Positions 8,956 to 16,584 of a stretch of 64,000 nt of DNA are shown here, piece by piece. Under the pieces are notes generated by a model that worked only from the letters and a program-made list of their open reading frames with translations, had not been told where the DNA came from and ran no database searches. A program made the position numbers and the translations under genes. The DNA comes from Mesorhizobium sp. WSM3859 (GTDB lineage: Bacteria > Pseudomonadota > Alphaproteobacteria > Rhizobiales > Rhizobiaceae), in the NCBI RefSeq assembly GCF_002295065.1, contig NZ_NSGG01000018.1, forward strand, positions 40,328 through 104,327, read 5' to 3'. Every line of letters starts with the position of its first letter. The stretch's first letter is position 1.

Positions 8956-9773
8956 GCGAAGCCGGCGATATGGGCCTGGTCGTGGTGGGCGCCGCGGGCC
9001 GCATGGGCCAGACCCTGATCCGCGCCATACACACGATGCCCGGCGCGCGCGTCGCCGCCGCGATCGAGCGGCCGGACTCCCCGCATCTCGGCAAGGATGC
9101 CGGCGAGCTCGCCGGCATCGGCATCATCAACGTGCCGATCGTCGACGATCCGCTGCCGGCCTTCGCCAAGGCCGACGGCGTGCTCGATTTCACCGCGCCG
9201 GGCGCAAGCGTCGAATTCGCCGGCTATGCCGCGCAGGCGCGCATCGTCCATGTCATCGGCACCACCGGCTGCTCGGCCGACGATAATGCGAAGATCGCCG
9301 CCGCCGCGCGGCATGCGACGATCGTCAAATCCGGCAATATGAGCCTCGGCGTCAACCTTCTGGCGGTGCTGGTCGAGCAGGCCGCTAAGGCGCTCGACCC
9401 GGAGGATTTCGACATCGAGATCCTGGAAATGCACCACCGCCACAAGGTCGACGCGCCGTCCGGCACGGCGCTGCTGCTCGGCGAGGCGGCGGCCAACGGG
9501 CGCGGCATCGATCTTTCCGGCAACAGCGTGCGGGTGCGCGACGGACATACCGGCGTGCGCAAGGCGGGCTCGATCGGCTTCGCCACGCTGCGCGGCGGCT
9601 CCGTGGTCGGCGACCACAGCGTGATCCTTGCCGGCACCGGCGAGCGCATCACGCTGTCCCACCATGCCGAGGACCGGGCGATCTTCGCCCGCGGCGCGGT
9701 GAAAGCGGCGCTTTGGGCGCGCGGCAAGAAGCCCGGACTCTATTCCATGCGGGACGTGCTCGGACTTTCCTGA
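8952..9773 (+). CDS. dapB: 4-hydroxy-tetrahydrodipicolinate reductase DapB
   Basis: DapB reduces 4-hydroxy-tetrahydrodipicolinate with NAD(P)H in the lysine and diaminopimelate pathway. The 273-residue protein has the nucleotide motif VVGAAGRMGQ near the start. The diagnostic catalytic stretch EMHHRHKVDAPSGTA contains the paired His, the Lys and the substrate-binding SGT. It begins inside the stop codon of the exporter gene (ATGA overlap), so the two share a transcript. gpmA follows after a short repeat-containing gap. Confidence 0.97.
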   Translation: MSEAGDMGLVVVGAAGRMGQTLIRAIHTMPGARVAAAIERPDSPHLGKDAGELAGIGIINVPIVDDPLPAFAKADGVLDFTAPGASVEFAGYAAQARIVHVIGTTGCSADDNAKIAAAARHATIVKSGNMSLGVNLLAVLVEQAAKALDPEDFDIEILEMHHRHKVDAPSGTALLLGEAAANGRGIDLSGNSVRVRDGHTGVRKAGSIGFATLRGGSVVGDHSVILAGTGERITLSHHAEDRAIFARGAVKAALWARGKKPGLYSMRDVLGLS

Positions 9774-9775
9774 CA

Positions 9776-9830
9776 CAAGCCTGAAGCATTTCCTTCTTAC
9801 GCAGTTCCGGAAACCGTTGGAATTGCTCAA
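9776..9830. repeat. Family F repeat fragment between dapB and gpmA
   Basis: This short piece contains GCATTTCCTTCTTACGCAGT followed by TTCCGGAAACCGTTGGAATTGC. It has the same word order as the repeat at 55713-55815 (TTTTTACGCAATTCCGG ... GGAATTGCTC). It lies directly upstream of the AGAGGAGCAA ribosome site of gpmA, so it may form part of that leader. Confidence 0.6.
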
Positions 9831-9847
9831 ACCACAGAGGAGCAAAC

Positions 9848-10468
9848 ATGTCGGGAACTCTCGTGCTCGTGCGCCACGGCCAGAGCGAATGGAACCTGAA
9901 GAACCTGTTCACCGGCTGGCGCGATGTCGACCTGACCGACCAGGGCAATGCGGAAGCGCTTGCCGCCGGCGAAAAGCTCAAGGCGCGCGGCCTGAAATTC
10001 GATGTCGCCTACACGTCGGCCCTGAAGCGGGCGCAGAAGACCTGCCAGCACATTCTCGACGTGGTCGGCCAGAGCGATCTCAAGACCATCCGCGACCAGG
10101 CGCTCAACGAGCGCGACTATGGCGATCTCTCCGGCCTCAACAAGGACGACGCGCGCAAGAAATGGGGCGAGGAGCAGGTGCATATCTGGCGCCGTTCCTA
10201 CGACATCGCGCCGCCCGGCGGCGAAAGCTTGAAGGATACCGGGGCGCGCGTGTGGCCCTATTACCTGCACGAGGTGCAGCCGCATGTGCTGCGCGGCGAG
10301 ACGGTGCTGGTGGCGGCGCACGGGAATTCGCTGCGCGCGCTGATCATGGCGCTGGACGGCAAGTCGGGCGAGGAGATCGTCAAGCTCGAGCTCGGCACCG
10401 GCGTGCCGGTGATCTACAAGCTCAACGCCGATTCCACCGTGGCGAAGAAGGACGTGCTGGAGGGGTGA
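9848..10468 (+). CDS. gpmA: 2,3-bisphosphoglycerate-dependent phosphoglycerate mutase
   Basis: The enzyme interconverts 3- and 2-phosphoglycerate in central carbon metabolism. The 206-residue protein has the phosphohistidine motif LVRHGQSEWN (H10), the substrate loop LFTGWRDVDLT, the acid segment ALNERDYGDLSG, and the second catalytic His in VAAHGNSLRAL. This is the short alphaproteobacterial GpmA form, which lacks about 40 residues compared with E. coli. A strong AGAGGAG ribosome site precedes the ATG. Confidence 0.95.
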   Translation: MSGTLVLVRHGQSEWNLKNLFTGWRDVDLTDQGNAEALAAGEKLKARGLKFDVAYTSALKRAQKTCQHILDVVGQSDLKTIRDQALNERDYGDLSGLNKDDARKKWGEEQVHIWRRSYDIAPPGGESLKDTGARVWPYYLHEVQPHVLRGETVLVAAHGNSLRALIMALDGKSGEEIVKLELGTGVPVIYKLNADSTVAKKDVLEG

Positions 10469-10479
10469 GGAGCAGCTTC

Positions 10480-10742
10480 CTTCTCCCCGTCACTATACGG
10501 GGAGAAGGTGCCGGCAGGCGGATGAGGGGCAGCGCCAGCTTCGGGGACTAACTTGTCCAGGCTCGAAGCGAACCCGGAACCCCATCTGACCAGCGTCGGC
10601 GCCGCCCCTCACCTGCCTGCCGGCATCCTCTCCCCGTATAGTGACGGGGAGAGGGAGGCTCTCGCCACCGATTTCGCCAATCGCCAGCGTTGCAGGAAGA
10701 GCGCCGACGCGGCGGCCCGGCAGGGCAATGAGGGGCAGCGCC
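10480..10742. repeat. Family B palindromic repeats, two copies
   Basis: The first unit (10480-10537) has the stem CTCCCCGTCACTATACGGGGAG followed by GGTGCCGGCAGGCGGATGAG. The second (10600-10742) has the same parts in inverted order, the core module TTTCGCCAATCGCCAGCG at 10673-10690, and a truncated right arm ending GATGAGGGGCAGCGCC-like. The same units make the composites at 41.5 and 49.8 kb. Together they fill the 335-base gap between gpmA and tRNA-Leu; I see no gene there. Confidence 0.8.
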
Positions 10743-10803
10743 AACGCTGGTGAAAAAAGCGCGTTGACACACATCGTTTGCCCGCTTACATGAGCGCCCA
10801 CCA

Positions 10804-10888
10804 GCCCAGATGGCGGAATTGGTAGACGCGCACGGTTCAGGTCCGTGTTCCGCAAGGAGTGGAGGTTCGAGTCCTCTTCTGGGCACCA
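10804..10888 (+). tRNA. tRNA-Leu (anticodon CAG)
   Basis: An 85-base tRNA folds with acceptor arms GCCCAGA and TCTGGGC, discriminator A and an encoded CCA end. The D-loop part is GGCGGAATTGGTAGACGCG, the anticodon arm ACGGTTCAGGTCCGT gives CAG, and the long variable arm expected for class II tRNA-Leu is present. The T arm reads GGTTCGAGTCC. It reads CUG, the main leucine codon in a high-GC genome. Confidence 0.95.
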
Positions 10889-11028
10889 TCCTTCGCTCTT
10901 CGAGCTTCGGATGGCAGGCCATCCGGTAGTTCCAAGAGCGAAGAGTATCCGCAACGCCAATCGAGAAGGTTGCGGTTCAATCCTCCCTTCCCGAAGGCCA
11001 CGCGGCCGTGTCGCTGCCTTCCGACGGC

Positions 11029-11058
11029 ACAAAAAGGAGAGGCCGCCCGAAGGCGGCC
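11029..11058 (-). terminator. Intrinsic terminator of the flp pilin gene
   Basis: Read on the minus strand, a GGCCGCC-TTCG-GGCGGCC stem-loop with a UUCG-type tetraloop is followed by TCTCCTTTTTG. It begins about 33 bases after the flp stop codon and closes that single-gene unit. Confidence 0.75.
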
Positions 11059-11090
11059 CCCGAAGCCGTGCCGTAACACGTGGACAGAAG

Positions 11091-11282
11091 TTATGTCGGA
11101 CATCCAGAAGCTTTGGGGTCCTTGACGCAGTCTGCGACCAGCTTGAACTTGGCGTTCAACGCCCCGCCGAGCGAGCTGGCGCCGAGCATGATTGCCAACG
11201 CGATCAGCGCCGCGATCAGGCCGTACTCGATCGCCGTGGCGCCGGATTCGTCATTCTTGAACCGCGTAATCAGTTTGAGCAT
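11091..11282 (-). CDS. flp: Flp/Fap-type type IVb pilin
   Basis: This 63-residue prepilin is the subunit of tight-adherence (Tad) pili. The N-terminal MLKLITRFKNDESG is followed by the processing and Flp motif ATAIEYGLIAALIALAIM, with the invariant Glu-Tyr at +5/+6 of the mature protein. The prepilin peptidase would cut after the Gly. The mature peptide is about 50 residues and ends in a short Cys-containing tail. No cpa/tad assembly genes are near, so it would depend on machinery encoded elsewhere. It has its own terminator and an AT-rich upstream region. Confidence 0.92.
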   Translation of the reverse strand: MLKLITRFKNDESGATAIEYGLIAALIALAIMLGASSLGGALNAKFKLVADCVKDPKASGCPT

Positions 11283-11609
11283 TGTACGATTTCCTCGTTG
11301 CCCGTTGGTGACCCGCGAAAACTATACAGAAACGATTTTGAAGACCTTAATCCAAACGGTTAAGATTCTGTTACTACGGCTATATCCATAATATTCTTTG
11401 TCGACTCGTTGGGTAATAACAGGACATCGTTATAAAGCGATCTCTAATATATGATTTTGGCTATATCAGAGCTGGATACATTCATGTGCAAAATGAGACG
11501 GTTGACTGATGCTCGCGATTTGCCACGCGCCCGACTCCCGTCTATACCGCTCGATAGAAGCATTTTTATCATCTGCATTGATTTCGATGCCAACAAAACC
11601 TGATTTCAT
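11283..11609. other. AT-rich intergenic region between flp and the TA module
   Basis: This stretch is clearly richer in A and T than its neighbours (words such as CTATATCCATAATATTC and CTAATATATGATTTTGGC). It must hold the divergent promoters of flp (leftward) and of the antitoxin gene (rightward). I see no convincing gene; a 47-codon leftward ORF ending at 11466 has no ribosome site or recognisable domain. The composition suggests transferred DNA. Confidence 0.5.
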
Positions 11610-11628
11610 TATAATGACAATGTCATTA
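11610..11628 (+). promoter_or_regulatory. TA-operon -10 box overlapped by a 17-bp palindromic operator
   Basis: A perfect TATAAT lies at 11610-11615 and runs into the palindrome TAATGACAATGTCATTA (11612-11628), two exact 8-base arms around one base. It ends 20 bases before the antitoxin ATG. Autorepression by a ribbon-helix-helix antitoxin bound here is the usual mode for DUF1778 systems; that is inference. Confidence 0.65.
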
Positions 11629-11648
11629 CAAGATACTACTCTTGCACA

Positions 11649-11939
11649 ATGAAGCACGAATCGCCGGACGCTTCGAAGAGAAGCACGCTGAACATGCGCA
11701 TCAGGCCCGAAGAGCGCGGCCTGATCGACGAGGCCGCGCGGACGCTCGGCATGACCCGAACGGATTTCATCCTCGACGCCGCCCGGCGTATGGCTGAGGA
11801 CACGCTGCTCGAGCGCACGCTTATCAAGGCTTCGCCGGACGCTTATGCCGAGTTCCTTGTCCGGCTCGATGCGCCGGCCAAGTCGAACGAGCGACTGTCC
11901 AAACTGATGAACGCGCCGCTGCCTTGGGAAACCAAGTGA
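11649..11939 (+). CDS. DUF1778 ribbon-helix-helix antitoxin (TacA-like)
   Basis: The 96-residue protein has an N-terminal RHH DNA-binding unit: strand STLNMRIRPEE, then helices around LIDEAARTLGMTRTDFILDAARRMAED. This is the DUF1778 signature. A C-terminal tail (about 60-96) should wrap around the partner acetyltransferase and neutralise it. It overlaps the toxin gene at GTGA. The palindrome over its promoter fits autoregulation. No strong ribosome site is visible, so translation may start close to the transcript end. Confidence 0.88.
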   Translation: MKHESPDASKRSTLNMRIRPEERGLIDEAARTLGMTRTDFILDAARRMAEDTLLERTLIKASPDAYAEFLVRLDAPAKSNERLSKLMNAPLPWETK

Positions 11940-12430
11940 CGCTACAGGCGCCGGTACCGCTGGATCGTGGCCACGATCTTTCGTCTTTTTCATCCGGTGT
12001 TGCGGCGGCGGATGACTGGGTCAAACGCCGGGCGCTCGCCAACCAGGACAGTGGCGCGACGCGCACCTTCGTGGCCTGCGAGGACGACAAGGTTGTCGCC
12101 TATTACGCGCTCGCTTCGGGCGGCGTCATTGCCAGTCATGTGCCGGGCCGGTCCCGGCGCACCATGCCCGATCCGATTCCGGTGGCAATTCTTGCCCGCC
12201 TCGCAATAGACACGTCCTGTCGGCGGCAGGGAATCGGCAGGGTGCTCGTCCAGGATGCAGCACGCAGAGTGATGAATGCCGCAGGCTCGCTCGGCATCCG
12301 CGGCATCCTGGTCCACGCCGTCTCCGATGAAGCGCGAAGCTATTACACGGCGCTTGGATTCGACCCGTCGCCCCTCGATCCCATGACGCTGGTGATCTCT
12401 CTCACCGATCTGCGTGAGGCGATCAGGTAG
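11936..12430 (+). CDS. GNAT acetyltransferase toxin (TacT-like)
   Basis: The 164-residue protein belongs to the GNAT toxins that acetylate the amino group of charged tRNAs and block translation. Seen motifs are the family start LDRGHDLSSFSSG, RALANQDSGATRTFV, the acetyl-CoA pyrophosphate loop RRQGIGR in motif A, and the YYTALGF segment with the conserved Tyr near the C-terminus. The GTG at 11936 overlaps the antitoxin stop (GTGA) and is preferred over a TTG 12 bases upstream. The tRNA target cannot be predicted. Confidence 0.88.
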   Translation: MTLQAPVPLDRGHDLSSFSSGVAAADDWVKRRALANQDSGATRTFVACEDDKVVAYYALASGGVIASHVPGRSRRTMPDPIPVAILARLAIDTSCRRQGIGRVLVQDAARRVMNAAGSLGIRGILVHAVSDEARSYYTALGFDPSPLDPMTLVISLTDLREAIR

Positions 12431-12528
12431 GGCCATTCGACCGACGAAGCGACCCCGGCACCTCCCCTTCCGGCCAGCCCTCCAACAAACCGCTTCAAAC
12501 CCGGCGGCCATAACGCTACGGTCGCGCC

Positions 12529-14196
12529 ATGGCCCCTTCCGTCAGTCCGACCATCGCCGCCCGCCGCGACCAGATGTTCCCGATCCTCGGCGAGGCAGAC
12601 ATCGAGCGCATGCGCCGTTTCGGCGAGGCACGCGCCTATGCCGCCGGCGAGCATATCGTGACGGCCGGCACGGTTTCGCCAGGCGTGATCCTCATCCTGT
12701 CGGGCAAGGTCGACATCACCCAGGCCGGCGGGCTCGGCCAGCCTGAGCCGATCGTCACCCATGGCGCCGGCAATTTCATCGGCGAGCTGGCGCAGCTATC
12801 GAACCGGCCGTCGCTGGTCAATGCCGAGGCGGTCGAGCCGGTCGAGGCCATCGTCATCCCCTCGCCGCGGCTGCGCGACCTGATGGTGCAGGAGGCAAAT
12901 CTCGGCGAACGCGTCATGCGGGCGCTGATCCTGCGCCGCGTGGGGCTGCTCGAAAGCGGCGCGAGCGGGCCGGTCGTCATCGGCCCGCCGGGCAATGGCG
13001 ACGTGCTGCGACTGCAGGGTTTTCTGCGGCGCAGCGGGCTGCCACACCGGGCGCTCGATTCCGACACCGACCCTTGCGCGAAAACGCTGATCGAGCGGTT
13101 CCATATCGATCCGCACCATCTGCCGATCGTGCTCTGCCCGAACGGCAAGCTGATGCACAATCCGGGCGAGAACGAGCTTGCCCGCTGCGTCGGCCTGCTG
13201 CGGCCGATCGATGCCGACAAGGTCTATGACGTGGCGATCGTCGGCGCCGGACCGGCGGGGCTGGCGGCCGCTGTCTATGCCGCCTCGGAAGGGCTGTCGA
13301 CCATCGTGCTCGACTGCCGCGCCTTCGGCGGGCAGGCGGGCGCCTCGGCCCGCATCGAAAACTATCTCGGCTTCCCGACCGGGATCACCGGCATGGCGCT
13401 GATGGCGCGCGCTTACAATCAGGCGCAGAAATTCGGCGTCGAGATGGTCATACCCGACGAGGCGAAGCTGCTCGACGATGACGGCGACGGCGCACGCTAC
13501 AGGCTTGCCATCGGCGATGGCGAGAGCGTGCGTTCACGCGCGGTGGTGATCGCCAGCGGCGCGCGCTACCGCCGCCTCGACATCGCCAACCTGGCGCAGT
13601 TCGAGGGCACGTCGGTGCATTACTGGGCCTCGCCGATCGAAGCGAGGCTTTGCCAGAGCCAGGAGGTGGCGCTGGTCGGCGCAGGCAATTCGGCCGGACA
13701 GGCGGCCGTCTATCTGGCGAGCCAGGTGCGCAAGGTGACGCTCCTGGCGCGCCGCGGCCTCGACGCCACCATGTCGCGCTATCTGGTCGAGCGCATCGCC
13801 GCGCAGCCCAATATCGAGGTGCTGACCGGGACCGAGGTTGCGGCGCTGGCGGGCCATGACGGCAATCTCGAGCGGCTGCGCTGGCGCAACCGGATAAGCG
13901 GCGAGGAGACGGAGCGCGCCATCCAGCACCTCTTCCTGTTCATCGGCGCCGATCCGAACACCGACTGGCTGGCGAACTGCAACGTGGCGCTGGACGCCAA
14001 AGGCTTCGTGCGCACCGGGCCGGACACGACGCCGGGGCACGGGCTGATGGAGACGAGCCGCAGCGGCGTCTTCGCCATCGGCGACGTGCGCTGCGGCTCG
14101 ACCAAGCGGGTCGCGGCCGCCGTCGGCGAAGGCGCGCAGGTGGTCGCGGCTCTGCATGCTTATCTGGCGCGGAACGGCGGCGCCGCCAACGAATAA
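12529..14196 (+). CDS. Flavoprotein: cNMP-binding domain fused to thioredoxin-reductase-like domain
   Basis: The 555-residue protein has three parts. Residues about 15-135 form a cyclic-nucleotide-binding beta-barrel (GEHIVTAG, GNFIGELAQLSNRPS). Residues about 145-225 look like a thioredoxin/glutaredoxin fold. The rest is a TrxB-type FAD/NAD(P)H unit with VGAGPAGLAAA near 240, GGQAGASARIENYLGFPTG, VGAGNSAGQAA near 384 and FAIGDVR. The redox CxxC expected after the NAD entry helix is replaced by YWASPIEARLC. Fused proteins of this kind are known, but their substrate is not. It lies 28 bases before a zinc-finger gene. Confidence 0.85.
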   Translation: MAPSVSPTIAARRDQMFPILGEADIERMRRFGEARAYAAGEHIVTAGTVSPGVILILSGKVDITQAGGLGQPEPIVTHGAGNFIGELAQLSNRPSLVNAEAVEPVEAIVIPSPRLRDLMVQEANLGERVMRALILRRVGLLESGASGPVVIGPPGNGDVLRLQGFLRRSGLPHRALDSDTDPCAKTLIERFHIDPHHLPIVLCPNGKLMHNPGENELARCVGLLRPIDADKVYDVAIVGAGPAGLAAAVYAASEGLSTIVLDCRAFGGQAGASARIENYLGFPTGITGMALMARAYNQAQKFGVEMVIPDEAKLLDDDGDGARYRLAIGDGESVRSRAVVIASGARYRRLDIANLAQFEGTSVHYWASPIEARLCQSQEVALVGAGNSAGQAAVYLASQVRKVTLLARRGLDATMSRYLVERIAAQPNIEVLTGTEVAALAGHDGNLERLRWRNRISGEETERAIQHLFLFIGADPNTDWLANCNVALDAKGFVRTGPDTTPGHGLMETSRSGVFAIGDVRCGSTKRVAAAVGEGAQVVAALHAYLARNGGAANE

Positions 14197-14224
14197 ATCA
14201 GCCCGAACCGGCCAGGAGACCGTG

Positions 14225-14530
14225 ATGGACGAATGCAGGCACACCAGGGACATCAAACAGGTCACGCCGAGCGCGCTTGGCTGCGAGGAATGCCTGAAGA
14301 GCGGTTCCTGGTGGGTGCATCTGCGGCTCTGCCGCACCTGCGGCCATGTCGGCTGCTGCGACGACTCGCCCAACCGCCACGCGACAAAGCATTTCCATGC
14401 CACGCAGCATCCGATCATCGAAGGCTACGACCCGCCGGAAGGCTGGGCCTGGTGCTTCCTCGACGAGGTCTTTGTCGACCTTGAGGGCGATACGACGCCG
14501 CAGAAGGGGCCGATCCCGAAGTTTGTTTGA
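14225..14530 (+). CDS. UBP-type zinc-finger protein
   Basis: The 101-residue protein is essentially one ZnF-UBP domain. Cys4 and His6 lie at the start, followed by GCEECL, LCRTCGHVGCCDDS and HATKHFHATQHPI, which together provide Cys and His pairs for zinc. In eukaryotes such fingers bind ubiquitin C-termini; bacterial versions are uncharacterised. It follows the cNMP/TrxR-like flavoprotein by 28 bases in the same direction, a pairing often seen in rhizobia and suggesting joint function. The GGAGACCGTG before ATG 14225 includes a ribosome site. Confidence 0.85.
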   Translation: MDECRHTRDIKQVTPSALGCEECLKSGSWWVHLRLCRTCGHVGCCDDSPNRHATKHFHATQHPIIEGYDPPEGWAWCFLDEVFVDLEGDTTPQKGPIPKFV

Positions 14531-14555
14531 ATACAGCCGTCCGGGCGGCGCTTCT

Positions 14556-14738
14556 TCAGCGCACCGAGCTCGTGACGGTCGGATCGATCACGTCGGGCAC
14601 GGATTTGCGCTCATTGCCGGCGAAGATGCCGATGAGCAGCAGGCTGAGCACGACCGGCACAAACAGGATGGCGATGCGGGCCTGCACATAAAAGATCGCA
14701 CGCCATTCATTTCGCTTTTCAGGGCTGTCCTTCATCAT
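14556..14738 (-). CDS. 60-residue single-span membrane protein, unknown function
   Basis: The ORF begins with tandem ATG codons (14738 and 14735) and encodes a polar N-terminus (KDSPEKRNEW), one hydrophobic span (about 22-41, ARIAILFVPVVLSLLLIGIF), and a short polar tail. It converges with the zinc-finger gene, 25 bases away. No family is recognised. GC-rich third positions and the clean membrane span favour a real gene. Confidence 0.55.
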   Translation of the reverse strand: MMKDSPEKRNEWRAIFYVQARIAILFVPVVLSLLLIGIFAGNERKSVPDVIDPTVTSSVR

Positions 14739-14969
14739 GCTCGCTCTGTGGTGCCTCCCGGAGAGGGGACATAGAGACGAAGCGTTAAACATCTCCTTCC
14801 GATTCGGTTAACGGGCGGATTTGGCGGGCCAGCGAATCGCACGTGCCGAGTGTCTCGATGGAGGTGGTCCCAATCAAAGTCGATGCCGCGTTGAAGCGGC
14901 TCGACGACCATAGTGCGGTTCGACGGTTTGTTTTAACATTCCCGGGTCGAGTCGTGCGGAGGTGGGACC

Positions 14970-15668
14970 ATGCGCGAACTGATGATTGCAGCGGGTACGC
15001 TGGTGGCATTGTGGAGCTCGGTCGTTTCCAGCGACGCTCAGGATGCCTCTCCGACATGGACAGGATGCTACGCCGGGGGTCATGTCGGAGGCCTTTGGGT
15101 CGATGAGGGTTGGGTCAATCGAACGCCGGGCGGAGCGCATCCCAATGCATACCTCGGGGGCCACGAAAGCTCGGGCGGGCTCGGCGGCCTCCAGGCAGGC
15201 TGCGACTATCAGTTTACCGGTGGTTTTGTCATCGGCGTCCAGGGGGATTATTCGTGGGCGAATGCCGACGGCAGTCATCCGAGCGCGAAGGAAACGGGCG
15301 TCTTCTATCACAGCAAGGCCAACTCGGTGGCGACCGTCACTGGCCGCGTGGGCTATGGGTGGGATCGCTTCCTCGGCTACGTCAAGGGCGGTGGCGCCTG
15401 GCAGGGCGACGACAATTGGGCGACCACGCTGATACATGGTCCCGCCTATACTTCGCACGACACGCGGGCGGGGTGGACGGTGGGCGTCGGCGGCGAATAT
15501 GCCCTGACGGACCATCTTTCGGCTTACGTCGAATACAATCACTACGATTTCGGCACGAGCAGGATAAGTTTCACGCCGCAGGTGGCGGGGCTGCCTCCGG
15601 CGTTTGTCGACATCAAGGAGACCACGAACAGCGTGCGCGTGGGGTTCAACTTTCGCTTCAACCCTTAG
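14970..15668 (+). CDS. Outer-membrane beta-barrel protein (Omp25/31-like)
   Basis: The 232-residue precursor has a signal peptide (1-23, ending SSDAQ), then TWTGCYAGGHVGGLW, which is the start of the Omp25/Omp31 barrel family. Repeated alternating strands follow (GCDYQFTGGFVIGVQGDYSW, ATVTGRVGYGWDRFLGYVKGGGAW, TVGVGGEYALTDHLSAYVEYN), and it ends VRVGFNFRFNP, the terminal strand with aromatic residues. It probably sits in the outer membrane as a small porin or structural protein. A GGAGG site precedes the ATG. It stands alone, converging with the racemase-like gene. Confidence 0.9.
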   Translation: MRELMIAAGTLVALWSSVVSSDAQDASPTWTGCYAGGHVGGLWVDEGWVNRTPGGAHPNAYLGGHESSGGLGGLQAGCDYQFTGGFVIGVQGDYSWANADGSHPSAKETGVFYHSKANSVATVTGRVGYGWDRFLGYVKGGGAWQGDDNWATTLIHGPAYTSHDTRAGWTVGVGGEYALTDHLSAYVEYNHYDFGTSRISFTPQVAGLPPAFVDIKETTNSVRVGFNFRFNP

Positions 15669-15724
15669 CGGCAGCAACCCGCTTCGGGGCGGAACTGCTG
15701 GATGAGATCGGTGAGGAGCACCGC

Positions 15725-16528
15725 TCACACGGCTTTCAAGGCAAACAGCCGGCCTCCGGCCGGCACGACGTCGTCGATGCCGGCGAGGCGCAGGCAGTGC
15801 CAGGCCATGGCGTGGTTGGAGGAGGTGACGGGAATGCCGATGCGCCGCTCCAGATCGGCGACCGCTTCGGCGACGCGCAGGCTGGTGCAGGAGATGAAGA
15901 TCGCGTCGACGCCGGGCACCTCAGCCATGCGCTCGGCCGCGGCCTCGATGGAAGCCAGCGAGATGCGGGCCGCCTCGCGGTCGTCGCGGCGGTCGAAGGT
16001 GGCAACAGCCACGATATCCAAGCCCCGGCCGGTGAAATAGCCCACCAGGCCCCGGTTGATCTCGGGCGCGTAGGGGGTCAGCAGGCCTATACCCTTCGCG
16101 CCCAGCGCCTTGAAGGCGGCCAGAGCGCCGGTGACCGGCGTGGTGCAGGCGACGCCCGGCCGCGCCTTCCTGATCTCGGCGAAGACGGCCTCCTCGCCGA
16201 GCGTCATGGTCGCCGAGGTGCAGCCGAAGCCGACGACGTCGAGCGGGATGCTGGGCAGGATGAGGTCGACGGTGGGCGCGATGCGCGGGCCGATGGCGCG
16301 CAAAGTCTCCGGCGTGATGTCGTTGTCGTTGAACAGGCGCGCCTCGTAGAAGGCGACGCCCGGAATGCGCACCAGCGCGCGGAACTCGTGCTCCAGCGTC
16401 TGGTCGGTGGCGAGGATCGCCAGGCCGATCGCCGCGCGCGAGGCGAGGCCGCCATCGATCTCCGATGGCAGCACGCCCAGATCGACCGGTCCTGATGACT
16501 GAGGGCGGGTAGCGGCGCTGACGGACAT
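15725..16528 (-). CDS. Asp/Glu racemase superfamily protein (maleate isomerase/EutA-like)
   Basis: The 267-residue protein has the two-cysteine pattern of this superfamily: GFGCTSATMTLG in the first half and ISCTSLRVAEAV in the second, each in a Rossmann-like half. TPVTGALAAFKALG precedes the linker. This pattern fits maleate cis-trans isomerases, arylmalonate decarboxylases and EutA of ectoine breakdown; no other ectoine genes are present here. The neighbour 56 bases upstream encodes a D-amino-acid dehydrogenase in the same direction, so a role in amino-acid or dicarboxylate use is plausible. Confidence 0.75.
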   Translation of the reverse strand: MSVSAATRPQSSGPVDLGVLPSEIDGGLASRAAIGLAILATDQTLEHEFRALVRIPGVAFYEARLFNDNDITPETLRAIGPRIAPTVDLILPSIPLDVVGFGCTSATMTLGEEAVFAEIRKARPGVACTTPVTGALAAFKALGAKGIGLLTPYAPEINRGLVGYFTGRGLDIVAVATFDRRDDREAARISLASIEAAAERMAEVPGVDAIFISCTSLRVAEAVADLERRIGIPVTSSNHAMAWHCLRLAGIDDVVPAGGRLFALKAV

Positions 16529-16584
16529 GGCATTCCCTTTCTCGATCGGAGCGAGGACGGGCCTCGCTCAGCAGGATCCTGCGT

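Noticed and set aside
11466..11609. 47-codon leftward ORF before the TA module
   Set aside because: There is no ribosome site or recognisable domain, and its start lies against the TA promoter. It could be a remnant but cannot be supported.
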